From: Leptodactylus fallax
Lineage: Eukaryota; Chordata; Amphibia; Anura; Leptodactylidae
DNA length: 64,000 nt
NCBI GenBank assembly: GCA_947044405.1
Contig: CAMRHE010000330.1
Coordinates: 496,001-560,000, forward strand
Direction of reading: 5' to 3'
The notes under the pieces: model-generated
The model's database searches: none
The model's input: only the letters and a program-made list of their open reading frames with translations
What the model was told of the DNA's origin: nothing
Made by a program: the position numbers and the translations under genes
Part shown: piece after piece, positions 10,640-21,445 of the stretch
Numbering within the stretch: the first letter of the stretch is position 1
Layout of the letters: the number at the start of each line of letters is the position of its first letter

Positions 10640-11930
10640 CATTTTTACATTACAAGTCTTACCCCCATACCAGTAAATGTATATTTTATTATTTTATGTC
10701 ATTTTATGTTTTATTCTTTAAACTTCCTTGTATTATCAGTAGTCCACCAGCAACATAATAAAAACAATTTTTCACTGCAGCGAAACATAGCAGCCAAGTA
10801 TTCCCTGAAATGAGTGAATGTAGAGTACATAAATCTCGCGCCATTATCTTGAAAATATTCCAGAGTAGTGTGGGTCAGGCTGTCAGAATATTGTGAATCA
10901 CACAGTAGATTATGTATGAAACTTTATAGCTTTATTTCTTCCCTTCAGATTTCCATTAATGGCAATTACAAATGCAATAGAGAAATCTTCGTCTGCCCGA
11001 CGCCCATATCAATCAGAACAAAGCCTTTGAAGTCAGCTCTGCCAGACGATCGGGCTTCTTGTCAACAGATGGTATACTTGCCACTCACTTTATAAGGTTT
11101 GGACTGTCCTGCTAATGAGATTTCATCAAAGAAGTGTATGACGGCCTCGAGGTATTGCACTAAAACCTGGCGATGCCCCACAATTATGACTATCCTACCG
11201 CCAGAGAACAAAAAAATCCAAGTAGAATATATTCTTCCCCAATCCCAGAGCTGAATGGGATGAAAAAAGTGCCATGCCATCTGGGGTTTGCAGAAAATAC
11301 ATAACTCATTCTCTTTCAAGTTAATACCTAATAACTAGAGGGGTTTTTTTTTTCTAAGTTACCTTTGTATTGGTAATTTTTTTTTTCTTTCCCTCTTGCA
11401 TCGTTCGTGGGGATGTGGGTCTGGATCAGGTTTATTACATCATGTGATTAAAAAAAAAAAAATAATTCTCGATAATCTTTTGTATTAATTCTTTAAAAAA
11501 ATACCCCAAAAAACAAGACATTGATACGTAGGGAAAAAAATCAAGGTTAATTCTCAAGACTAAGAATGTATGTATGTAGCCACTCAAGGAAGTCTTTGAC
11601 GGGAGCTGTCAATATCCTTAGTTCTCACAATACACAAAGGATGGAGAAACCAATGCTGACTCATATACACGGCCACGACACAGACCCAAAATACGGCTTT
11701 ATACATAAGGCCTTAAGGACAATTACGCTTGCAATAAAGGGGCCAGGTAAACTGGTAAATCACAACGTGTGACCAACATCCATTTATGAAGGAGTTACCC
11801 AATTTTCACACGACGTCACATGGCCAGATTAAATTCAAGGCATGTGAATAGGGGCTATTCACATGACCAATTTTTTTGTCACTCCGTTTCCAACGTAACA
11901 TCAAAAGCTGGAACATGTGCTATTTTGGTC
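10640..11930. other. No recognisable gene
   Basis: AT-rich sequence with T and A runs at 11343-11355, 11379-11389 and 11449-11463. Short open frames on both strands (10868-11319) lack recognisable domains or splice context and are taken as chance. Confidence 0.35.
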
Positions 11931-11939
11931 AGCTTTCAC

Positions 11940-12160
11940 GGATCCCCCCCACACTATTGTTTGAGTTTCTGTCCTTCAGGTCCACATGGGGACCCAAAAG
12001 ACAGAGATCATGTCCGCTTAAAAAGCAGTTACACGTGGTAACCCGCTGACCCCATAGACTATAATGGGGTCCGCCAGGTTTCCTTGCAGGATTTTTATCT
12101 CCACCAATTTTAGGCGGATTCTGCGACCGAGTCTTCTACGGATCCCCCATACACCCAAAT
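11940..12160. mobile_element. MITE family A, degraded copy
   Basis: The body shares tccttcaggt-c-catggggaccc, accccatagactataatgggg and ttttaggcggattctgcg with the copy at 9066-9270. The ends have decayed. Confidence 0.65.
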
Positions 12161-12637
12161 GCATGAGGGATTCATGAAAACGGGCACCCCTCAGTTGCAA
12201 AATGGCCATACAAAATGGGCGTCTAGGAATGTAGCCTAGGAATCGAAGAAGGAGTTACAGTCAGGCTGTGGAAAAATAGAGGATTCGAAGTTGATGGTTT
12301 GTCCTGCAATCTCTGCAGCCACGAGTACAGCACTGCAATCTTCTATCACACATCACTTTGTAGAGCTAGCCTTAACCTATATTCACACGACAGCTGATAT
12401 CGGCTGTGTGATGGATATTTTTTTTACCGGCTGCATTAATTTCAATGCATGTAAATGGCGGCCATTCACATGACAGTCTGTCAAAATATAGGTCATGTTA
12501 TATTTTTGTCTGTTTCCACAGATCCTTTCATACATTACAATATAGGCTGTGATATCTCAGCCCAAATACATTAGAAGGTTAAATATGTACAGTATTTAAT
12601 TGCTGCGGTGTTTACGCCATGTGGGGCCCCGGCCTAA

Positions 12638-12885
12638 GGCTAGGGCTATATTGCGATTTTAGCTGCAACTCCCAGATCGCAGTGTTGCCCTATGACTCCT
12701 TCCTTAATGTTAGAGAATGGAGTTACATTGTGACCCCCTAGTGTGTTGTAACCTCGACTTCTAGCCGAACACTGCGCAGCTTTTTTGTGGCTAGAAGTCA
12801 CGATACAACGTGAAGTAATATAACTTTAGTGAAAAAGTCGTAGGTTGACTTGGTTATCTTTGGTTGCGACAAAGTCACCATAGCC
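12638..12885. mobile_element. Foldback MITE (GGCTAGGGCTATA)
   Basis: The left end GGCTAGGGCTATATTGCGA matches the complement of the right end TTGCGACAAAGTCACCATAGCC. Flanks are TAA (12635-12637) and TTA (12886-12888). Related copies lie at 48638-48910 and 56639-57033. Confidence 0.65.
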
Positions 12886-13049
12886 TTATATTTACATACA
12901 TTACTTACACTTTATTGGCTTCAAATATATTCATGGGGGGTAGGAAACACTTAAACCAAAAATACACCTGTCAATATATACCTATACAAGTGCCTACTGA
13001 TTTCTGCACATACAGAAATACCAGACACATACACACTATATTTTTTATT

Positions 13050-13740
13050 TAAGAGCCAATTCCCTTGGACACCTGCTCCAGCTAAAAGCTATAGAAAGTC
13101 TGTCCTTCACCGTAGACGTTCAGTCATCCCTCAGTGCCGCTTGCACTTGGCAGCTCATTTTTTACCAAGCCACGGGCCAAGGCTGATATGTTTATAGAAA
13201 AGCCCATTTCCAAAGTAATCTAAAGGCAGCGTAAGCCTACACATGGGAAACAAAACACAGCCGGCACTGTCAGGGTTAACCCCCCATCTCTATCCAGAAT
13301 GCCTGTGCAAGCATTGATTTTACACATGCTAGGAAAGGAGAACAGCTGCTACTTGTCAAAGCACAAACCAAACCTTCCAGCATACGCCCTTCCCAAACAC
13401 GTCCAGCCGTTTCACACCCAACTGCTGCCATGCCACCCTGGCCCCATGCACTCACAAAACCAATCTGGCGTCTGCAGGGAGGGTGACAGCGTGATCGGTC
13501 ACTGGTCGGACATTCTGCTGTCACAAGGGAAGACAAATACAAGCAGAATGTGGAGGGTAAACAGAGGAGAAAGTAAAGCAATGTACACACTGTGCGGTAG
13601 GGGAGATACGCACATCCATAACCTTTTATGGGATTCATCCTAGTGAAGAAATCATACGTATCCATAGGTCACTGTTCACAGGATAAAGTTAAAAGGGTAT
13701 CGTGTTGTGCCTGTAAACACTGGTATACTGTATATACTAT
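13050..13740. other. GC-richer unassigned segment
   Basis: Overlapping open frames occur on both strands (13276-13665 minus, 13299-13643 plus). Neither shows a recognisable domain, coding periodicity or clear splice signals. I treat the region as noncoding. Confidence 0.35.
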
Positions 13741-13756
13741 AACATATCCAGATTTA

Positions 13757-13810
13757 AAAAAAAAAAAAAAAAAAAAAAAACGTAGACCATATGATTTTTT
13801 TTTTTTTTTA
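13757..13810. repeat. Adjacent A run and T run
   Basis: About 24 A (13757-13780) and about 15 T (13796-13810) flank a 15-bp spacer, able to form a hairpin. Possibly two poly(A) tails facing each other, or an unstable low-complexity site. Confidence 0.85.
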
Positions 13811-14146
13811 CATGTGAACCTATAGCCTTGTACGTACCTATGATAGCAAACATCAGAGTCATCCAACAGGATGGGAAAACTACCTTATGTATACCTCCGA
13901 TATACACTGCAAACATTTAAAAGTAACGTATCACCAGGTTTTTAGTTTATTTATTAGAACCAGATCGATCTGTTTTTGTCGTCTTTTTATTCTATATTTC
14001 TCCTCTGCTCTGTTAACAGCATTTAGTTATATGCTTTATAGCATAGTCATGGCCGCAGGCTGCAATAGTCTGCAGCGGACTCACTGAGGACTATGGGAGA
14101 AATTTTTAGATATACTCTATGCAGGGAGAGGGAGTAGATAAGATGT

Positions 14147-14325
14147 GGCATAATAATAATAATAACAACTTTATTTATATAGCACCAACATATTCCTCAG
14201 CACTTTACTAGTCAGAGGACACATGAACAGACAATATGAGACATTACAATGTGACAAAGAAATAAACATATCAAACACTAGGAGTGAGGGCCCTGCTCGC
14301 AAGAGCTTACATTCTATTAATAGGC
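14147..14325. mobile_element. SINE-related repeat (TTTATTTATATAGCACCAACA)
   Basis: An (AAT)n start is followed by tttatttatatagcacc, cagcactttac and gagggccctgctcgcaagagc. This is a common amphibian repeat whose 3' part is shared with tRNA SINEs. No tRNA head is present. Confidence 0.65.
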
Positions 14326-14766
14326 TTAGTGGCCAGAGTGAAGATTGCAGGATATTTTGCTTTTTTAAATATAGATTGTAACATGGAAAATGTAAAAAAA
14401 ATTAATAGTGCAGTGTGTAGACTGGTATCCTTACTATTAAAATATCAGAAGCTTGACGGCTGGATATCATTGAATTTAATGGGGTCTGTCATGGCTCTGT
14501 TATAAACTAGGCTATAACACTTTCTAATACTTGAATGATTAATGGCGGGAATCCAACCTCAGGGACCACCACCGAACATGACAATGGAAGACTTACAAGG
14601 AGATGTAGCGCTGTTTCTTATAATAAGGGCAGAAAATCTGCAGAAGAAAACGCTGCGGAAAAAAACGTGATGCGTTTCCACAGTTTTTTTTCTGCAGCAT
14701 TTTTTTTTTTGCTGAGTTTTGCTATGTAGGGTCTTGGCCTATTTTAAGCTGGGAAAAACTCTTTTA

Positions 14767-14997
14767 GGCTGAGGCCCCACGTTGCGGAAACGCAGCTTTT
14801 TTTTGTTGCAGATTTTTCTGCGCTTTTTTGAGCCAATGTCAGGAGTGCATTGAGCAAAAGGGAGAAGTATAAGAAACTTCCTATACTGTATATTTCCCAT
14901 TCCTTTTGCAGCCATTCTTGGCTTTGGATCAAAAAACCACAGCAACATCTGCAACAACAAAAAAAAAGCTGCGTTTCCACAACATGGGGCCATAGCC
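14767..14997. mobile_element. Foldback MITE (GGCTGAGGCCCCACG) with TTA duplication
   Basis: The ends GGCTGAGGCCCCACGTTG and CAACATGGGGCCATAGCC are inverted complements. The inner blocks GGAAACGCAGCTTTTTT and AAAAAAGCTGCGTTTCC extend the arms. TTA lies on both sides (14764-14766 and 14998-15000), as expected for a PIF/Harbinger-type insertion. A related repeat lies at about 59705-60030. Confidence 0.75.
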
Positions 14998-15399
14998 TTA
15001 AGGCTATCAACTGAAGATCACCAAGGAGAAAGGGGTGACATCGGGACCCCCCGCCAATCAGCTGTCTGAAGAGACTGCAGAATCTGGTGAGCGTTACAGC
15101 ATCTTTACTACTTACTAAGCAAAGGGGCTTGAATCACTTGAATTGGACGGAGCTGTGATCAGACCATGTAACATGACGTCACATGGCTGTTGAAGCAGAA
15201 ACAGCGCTCAGGCAGCACCACTGACATGCTGATCAGCAGGGTTCCTGATCTCCCCTGATCTTCAATTGATGACCTATCCTAAACCCCCGAAAAGCCCTTT
15301 AAGCTTATCCGCCCCTGTGTGTTTGTATCTCACGGGGGCAGCGGTTCTCAGGCTCATTCACATTCCGTACATCTCATAGTATATGAATGGTTTGTTAAT

Positions 15400-16020
15400 C
15401 TTAATTTAGGTAGCTTTTAGGCCATCATTATCTTCCTGTGGGATTACAAGGCCTGTACATTAAAGTTCAGTCAGACGTAATCTTTTCATAACCAGTATGT
15501 ATTTTCAGCTCTAAACTCTCAGCGCGCATCCAACGTGAAGATATTTATAGCTCAGGAACCCAAATCCATGATTTATGAGCAGACTTTCACCCACCTTACC
15601 CCATAGAGTGTTATGACGCGCTGCATTTACAATGTTACATCCTAATTCCAGCTAAACTGCTAAAGACAAACACGACCAATGTCAATATTTAAGCCCAAAT
15701 TTACAGAGTTCTTGGTCGCCTTGCTAAAACGGCACAGCCCGCATCTGTCTTTTTCAGTCAAATTAACACAGCAACCCTGTACTGTGACTAATCTACACCG
15801 GAAAATAGATCCACTCTCAGGCATGTTAAAATGGAATGAAATGCAGGGCTTGCTGGAGAGAGCTGTCATGTAACATTACCAAACCATTTGCTTGCATTTG
15901 GCTAAATAGCTTTAACTGTTCATCGCCTGTACGAGACTGAAATGTGGGGCAGAAGTACTCCCTGCAGCTACAAGGCGAGGAAAACACATTTAATCTGACA
16001 GCTATAGAACCTGGCTCCTA
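15400..16020. other. Repeat-free block, candidate conserved noncoding DNA
   Basis: No repeat phrase seen elsewhere in the window occurs here. The mixed composition with short AT-rich sites (for example ATTTAAG, TTTATAG, AAATTAAC) is typical of vertebrate intronic enhancers. The two complementary open frames at 15660-15873 have no recognisable domain. The call rests only on absence of repeats. Confidence 0.25.
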
Positions 16021-16172
16021 TGGATTATAATACAATCCAGATTATCAGTCAGAGATACAAAACTAAAAACCTCTCACAGGGGAGACATAGAAGACCTACA
16101 GACAAAAAAGGCTTCATGGTTTATAGAAGTTTCATTGGGAGGCGAGATCCGCAGCGATTGCTAGAAAGAAAG

Positions 16173-16408
16173 GATTTTTTTTACTGATTTGTATAGTGCT
16201 TTACAGACATTGTCAGTCACTGTCCCATATAGGACTCAATATCTACATTCCCTATCAGTAGGTCTTTGGAGTGTGGGAGGAAACCAGAGTACCCGGAGGA
16301 AACCCACGCAAACACGGGGAGAACATACAAACTCCTTGAAGATGTTGTCCTCGTTTGGATTCGAACCTAGGACTCTGGCAGTGCGAACCACTGAGCCACC
16401 ATGGTTCA
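16173..16408 (-). mobile_element. tRNA-derived SINE, nearly full length
   Basis: Read on the minus strand: a head with GGTGGCTCAGTGG (A box), a perfect B box GGTTCGAATCC, then the conserved body GGAGTTTGTATGTTCTCCC, CGTGGGTTTCCTCCGGG, CTACTGATAGGG and a 3' end TGTAAAGCACTATACAAATC closing in an A run (16173-16182 read as T on plus). It is the best SINE copy in the window. Confidence 0.9.
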
Positions 16409-16409
16409 T

Positions 16410-17690
16410 TGAATCTACTGAACATTGCGCTCATTCACAGGCATTTGTCAATAGGGCGGTGCTAAATATCACTCTCAGGCCTTGAAGCCTCAGGGGCCCA
16501 AATGCCTCTCCACAACATACGAAGACACCAATATTATTGGTAGAATATGGTAAGCAGGGGCCCAGACACTTCAAGTTATGTTGTCAGGTCTCCTTGAAGA
16601 GGAGTCTATAGAGTGCAAGCTGAGGGTGAGACTCTATAGAGCACTTGTAACCTTTAGTTCTATTGAAATTAGTTCTATCGAAATGTCTTCTTCCCTCACA
16701 AATCAAATGACCAAGTGAGCATGTTAACAGGGTTGGCCTGTTATTGAGTAACACCCATCCACAGGATACAACTGCCTGGTGTCCATTCACAACATTGAGT
16801 ACTCCATTTCAATGGACCCGTGGCTACATACGGTGTTAACGTTCCATCAGTTCCACAGACAGGGGATGTACTTGTGATCACGGTGGTTGGACCCCCTTTC
16901 CTTTCACAGATCATACATTTATCACCTAAAAGCCATCTGTTTTTAGGTCAATGGAGCATGGGAAATGACCTGCAAAATTAGATTGTGGCCGATTCAGAAA
17001 TGATCCAATGTCTATGGAAAGGTTATTCCAGAATCTAGCACCAGAAACTGAGGCAAATTAAAGGAATTTTACTACTATATTGACATTTCCTCTCCACCCT
17101 TCCCTATACAAGCAGAGCTGTGTAGTTTGTCTGCAAGGAAAGTGGAAACTAAGGAACACCACTCAGACACTGCTTATTTTGGGCTATATTTTTGCCACGT
17201 CAACTGTATAATACTTATTCTTAGACATGAGTCAAAATCAGAACATTTCACTTGGGCACCTTTTATTTGTCTACACTAGGTTCTGCCAAAAAAAATATCA
17301 CCCATATTGTTGTACACACATTCAGGGCCTCGGTGCCTTCACACCCTATAATCTACAGAAACTGGAAAACATAATGAAATAATGCACTAGTCATAGAGTA
17401 TAGACCTGAGTCCCACCCAGCGGCCCAGGATCCATGTGGCTTCCCATCTACTGGCAGTTGCAGATATATTGGGCACTACTGGCACGAAGGATGCCATAAT
17501 ATTAATAGAATTTGGCAATGGTTAGTAAATAAATAAAAGTGACGTCTTTCTGTCTTTCATATCTCAGTACTATTCTGTGTGGCTCGTACTATAATCCATA
17601 TTTTAAAGTAGTTCTACCGGATAAATGTGACCCAAACAGGACAGGATTGCTGCAGATTTTACCTGTGGATTTTACAAATCCAATCCATGT
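16410..17690. other. No recognisable gene
   Basis: Intron-like sequence. Near 16740-16920 phrases such as tgttaacgttcc and ggaccccctttcc resemble worn foldback repeats. No exon is supported. Confidence 0.3.
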
Positions 17691-17697
17691 ACTATGT

Positions 17698-17866
17698 AAG
17701 TTGGTGCCTCATCTGTTGGTGGTTCTATATAACACTGGTATGTTAGCACCTCATCTGTTGGTGATTCTACATAACATGTATGTTAGCACCTCATCTGTTG
17801 GTGGTTCCATATAACACTGGTATATTGGCGCCTCATCCATTGGTGGGTCTACATAACACTGGGTTC
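17698..17866 (+). repeat. Minisatellite, about 42 bp x 4
   Basis: CCTCATC recurs at 17707, 17749, 17789 and 17831 (periods 42, 40 and 42). The unit is roughly gttagcacctcatctg, ttggtggttct, ataacactgg. The last unit is the most diverged. Confidence 0.9.
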
Positions 17867-17869
17867 TTG

Positions 17870-18420
17870 GGACAGAATCATATAGCTACAACCCAGTACT
17901 ACAGTCCGAACATTAAAAAAGTAATAAGTGAATAATAGGTAGAGAAACTGATTGTGTGAACAGAAGCTCTAGTGTGCTAGCCAAGTGAATGTGACGTGTT
18001 ACTGTGTTAGATAATAAATAAGTTTAATGGTTTCCTGAGAAGTGATTACAACATGCCCTTTCTTGGCACCTTTGACTCTCAACCAAGGGATTGGGTTTTA
18101 GACGAGAAGTTCCATTCATTCCTCAAGTCTTTGGATTGTGATATAAATAAAAATTAAATGTGTGAATGGGAAGCAAAATGGTTTAATTCTAAATTTAAGC
18201 TATTAATTTCAAATTTAAGTAGAATTTTGTTTGTGTGTTTGTTTTTTTTCCTGTGTTCTACTGTTCAAATTTTCTACCATCTATGGAGATTCCATGTTTG
18301 TGAAGGGTAACATTTGGAAAAATGTCTTACTGCACTATATGAATAAGGGAATGTCTGTCCACAAGACTACTGACAGTTTCCAATAGCAACCAGTACAAAT
18401 GTGGATGCAATGCATTTGAG
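17870..18420. other. No recognisable feature
   Basis: AT-rich sequence with no repeat phrase or exon that I can support. Confidence 0.3.
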
Positions 18421-18565
18421 ACACATTGCTTAAAAACCCATTTTTTCATCGGACACAAAGTCCTGCATGTCTGACTTTGTTTCCGACGAAAAAAAAACGG
18501 CTTCGCGGCGCAGAGGGTGCAATCGGACACCCATAGAAGTGAATGGGTTTTTAAGCAATGCGTCT
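18421..18565. repeat. Hairpin-forming foldback repeat
   Basis: GCATTGCTTAAAAACCCATT (complement of 18541-18560) matches CATTGCTTAAAAACCCATT at about 18423-18441. A second worn TCGGAC-GAAA region lies between and after. Noncoding MITE-like element. Confidence 0.6.
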
Positions 18566-18889
18566 CAAACCTTTTCCTATCTTTTTTTTTCCGACATTTA
18601 GGTCGGATTCGCGGCAGACGGACTTCGGGCGCAATTATGAACCCACCCTAAGCTGTTAAGTGCACACAGTCTGCACTATGTCTGTCAGAGTACCAGTTGT
18701 CACCTTTGGTTACTGCACATTGGACCTGTCAATTTTTATGTTTTTTATGTTAAAGCGATTGTCTGGGTGGTGTAATGTACTTACATTTGTCAGGGTTTAT
18801 TTGGTGCCGGACCAAGGGTTCCTGGGCTGATTCCGTTCCCTGGTCACATGATCAGAAACCAGTCCCTGGGAGCCACCTTTTAAATGTAA

Positions 18890-19243
18890 GGGTGTGTTCA
18901 CACGGCGGAAAATTTTCCGCCCCCGAAGTGTTCGCCGCGATCTGCCATGACGGGATTCCGATGCAGTGCATCAGCATTCCGTCGCGGCATCCCGCTCCTG
19001 ATTAAGCCTGGATGAATGGGCCTAATCAGGAGCGCGTCTCGAGCCGCGGACACCGCGGGCGTAATATGCGGCAAGATAGGCCATGTTGCTTTTTTTTTTC
19101 TGCTAGCGGAAAAAAGCCGCTAGAGGAAAAAAAAAAACGCTACTGACTCCCATTGAAATGAATGAGAGGAGTTTTTTCAGGCGGATTTTGAGGCGGATTC
19201 CACGTCAAAATCCGCTGCCAAAAAACTGTGTGTGAACAAAGCC
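18890..19243. mobile_element. Foldback MITE (GGGTGTGTTCACACGG) with TAA duplication
   Basis: Left end GGGTGTGTTCACACGG and right end TGTGTGAACAAAGCC are complementary. TAA flanks both sides (18887-18889 and 19244-19246). The interior is unusually CpG-rich (ccgcggacaccgcggg) for a repeat in this window. Confidence 0.7.
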
Positions 19244-19246
19244 TAA

Positions 19247-19527
19247 GGCCTCATGTACATGACCATATTTTTTATGCGCAAATCCAGATAAAAGTACGGA
19301 GCCATACATTTCAATGGGCCCATACACACAGCCATAGTTTTTGTGGCTGTGTGTCTGGTGCCAAATGAAAGAGTCCGGAAATACGGAACAGGTCCTATAC
19401 CTGTCCGTACTTGTGGCTCGGTGAATTCATTTTCATTGTATGGGTCAGTGAAAACCATGGATGACACACAGATACCAATGCCGTTTTTACTGATCCACGG
19501 ACTACACACGGTCGTGTGCATGTAGCC
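19247..19527. mobile_element. MITE family B (GGCCTCATGTACATGACC)
   Basis: Left end GGCCTCATGTACATGACC and right end GGTCGTGTGCATGTAGCC are inverted complements. It starts directly after the TAA that ends the previous element. The right flank is TTA. Two complementary open frames inside are shadows of the inverted repeat. Confidence 0.7.
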
Positions 19528-19534
19528 TTAGATT

Positions 19535-20440
19535 TAGATAACACATGCCTTGAATCTTACTCAACCCTTTAAGAAACTAAATAAAACTAACAGTTTTAGA
19601 CTCTCAAATTTGTACATTCCAATTATTTTTAGTAATTCCTCGATATAACCAGGAAGGTGAGTCATTGGTGAATCTTATTATTACTGAACGCTCAGGACCC
19701 CTCGGGTCTCATAGATCTGATTCATAGGTTTGGTCATTTAGTTGTAATGGTTGCTTATCCAAATACAGCACATAAAGGAGGAGTACAATCAGATTACTGC
19801 TAGTAAGTTCAAGATCTGTCTATGCTTTCCAGAAACGCTCTTTGCTCATTTTACCTTGGTTACTAAGCATACGCTATAGTTATCGATTATTTTTAGCTGG
19901 AATGAGAACACAGTAATGATACGGTCCTACATGACTGCCTGAACATGGACTGCAGAAGAAGATTTATAAGAGATTACAGAGCTCATAAAAAGAATGTGAT
20001 TCAGATTTGCTGGCTCTGCATAGAAAATGTGTAAATGCATATATGACCCAGTTTCCGTTTTAAATGTAAATCACGCTAAATTAATCTTCTATTCGACTCC
20101 TACGTATATTAGTATATACACTGCAATGAAATGCTAATTTTATCTGGGAGGGTATAAGGGGACTCATCAAATAATCCTAGATTAAAATAGGGTTTGTGAC
20201 AATTTTTGATGACTCCCTATTAGGAAATCTAAACCACCAGGTGGAACTCAATATATTTTTTTTTATATACAGTAACAAGCATTCAGTACATAAAACACTT
20301 GACAAATTTATACAATATAATTAAGGTGGATAATTCATAGAAAACACTTCTAGAAACTAGTGCTCCAAAATGAGATGCTCAAGTACAAAAAGCCATATTG
20401 GCTTATGTATTAAACATGTGAGGAACCCATCGGGGGATTT
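19535..20440. other. No recognisable gene; unique-looking
   Basis: AT-rich sequence without repeat phrases found elsewhere in the window. No exon is recognised. Confidence 0.3.
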
Positions 20441-20446
20441 CTGCTC

Positions 20447-21017
20447 TTCTATCTGAGAGCAGGATATGATAGAGGGAGAGAAGCTGAGCTCTGTGATATA
20501 TAGGGTTATATGATAGTGGAGAGAAGCTGAGCTCTGTGATATATAGGGTTATATGATAGAGGAGAGAAGCTGAGCTCTGTGATATATAGGGTTATATGAT
20601 AGTGGAGAGAAGCTGAGCTCTGTGATATATAGGGTTACATGATAGAGGAGAGAAGCTGAGCTCTGTGATATATAGGGTTATATGATAGAGGAGAGAAGCT
20701 GCGCTCTGTGATATATAGGGTTATATGATAGAGGAGAGAAGCTGAGCTCTGTGATATATAGGGTTACATGATAGAGGAGAGAAGCTGAGCTCTGTGATAT
20801 ATAGGGTTATATGATAGTGGAGAGAAGCTGAGCTCTGTGATATATAGGGTTATATGATAGAGGGAGAGAAGCTGCGCTCTGTGATATATAGGGTTATATG
20901 ATAGAGGGAGAGAAGCTGAGCTCTGTGATATATAGGGTTATATGATAGAGGGAGAGAAGCTGAGTTCTGTGATATATAGGTATATATGACAGAAGGAGAG
21001 AAGTTGAGCTCTGTCAA
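20447..21017 (+). repeat. 13-unit 43/44-bp minisatellite
   Basis: CTGTGATATATAGG recurs at 20491, 20534, 20577, 20620, 20663, 20706, 20749, 20792, 20835, 20879, 20923 and 20967, with a worn CTGT at 21011. Inner units are exactly 43 bp (GATAGAGGAGAG or GATAGTGGAGAG). The outermost units are 44 bp (GATAGAGGGAGAG). Minor variants are GAGCTC/GCGCTC and TTATAT/TTACAT. Confidence 0.97.
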
Positions 21018-21123
21018 ATGTAGGTTTATAAAATTTGGAGCTGGTTTTCAATCACTGTGTATAGGTGGGGTAATCGGGACTCTCACAGTCTCTCCTAAGA
21101 GTTCTGTCAGGGTTTACTTACTT

Positions 21124-21326
21124 ATGCTAGGTTCACACAAGCATTCAAGTCTCCGTCAAAAGATGAAGACCCTGTCCGCTTAAAAAACAGTTTAGCGCAG
21201 ATCCCATAGACTATAATGGGTTCCGCCCAGTTTCAGTGTAAAACTGACAGAGAAAAAGTCCTCCTTCCAGAACTTTTCTCTCTGCCAATTTTAGGCGGAA
21301 TCTGCAGAGACTCCAGCCTTACCCTT
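21124..21326. mobile_element. MITE family A copy
   Basis: It starts TGCTAGGTTCACACAAG after TA and ends near ACTCCAGCCT before TA. The body shares ccatagactataatggg and cttttctctctgccaattttaggcgg (in two parts) with other copies. Confidence 0.7.
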
Positions 21327-21445
21327 GTCAGAATTTACCCTTGCTTATGAAAGGGTCCCTGGACTACTGTTCCAGATCAGACAGAGCAATATCCATAGTG
21401 TATTGACATAATACCCCTATACAAAACAAGAACATTCATGACATA

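Noticed and set aside
13276..13665. 129-residue minus-strand and 114-residue plus-strand frames
   Set aside because: No domain, no conserved motif, no convincing splice sites, and the two overlap on opposite strands in GC-richer DNA where stops are rarer.
20447..21017. CRISPR-like array of regularly spaced repeats
   Set aside because: The whole 43/44-bp unit is repeated with no unique spacers. It is a minisatellite in eukaryotic DNA.
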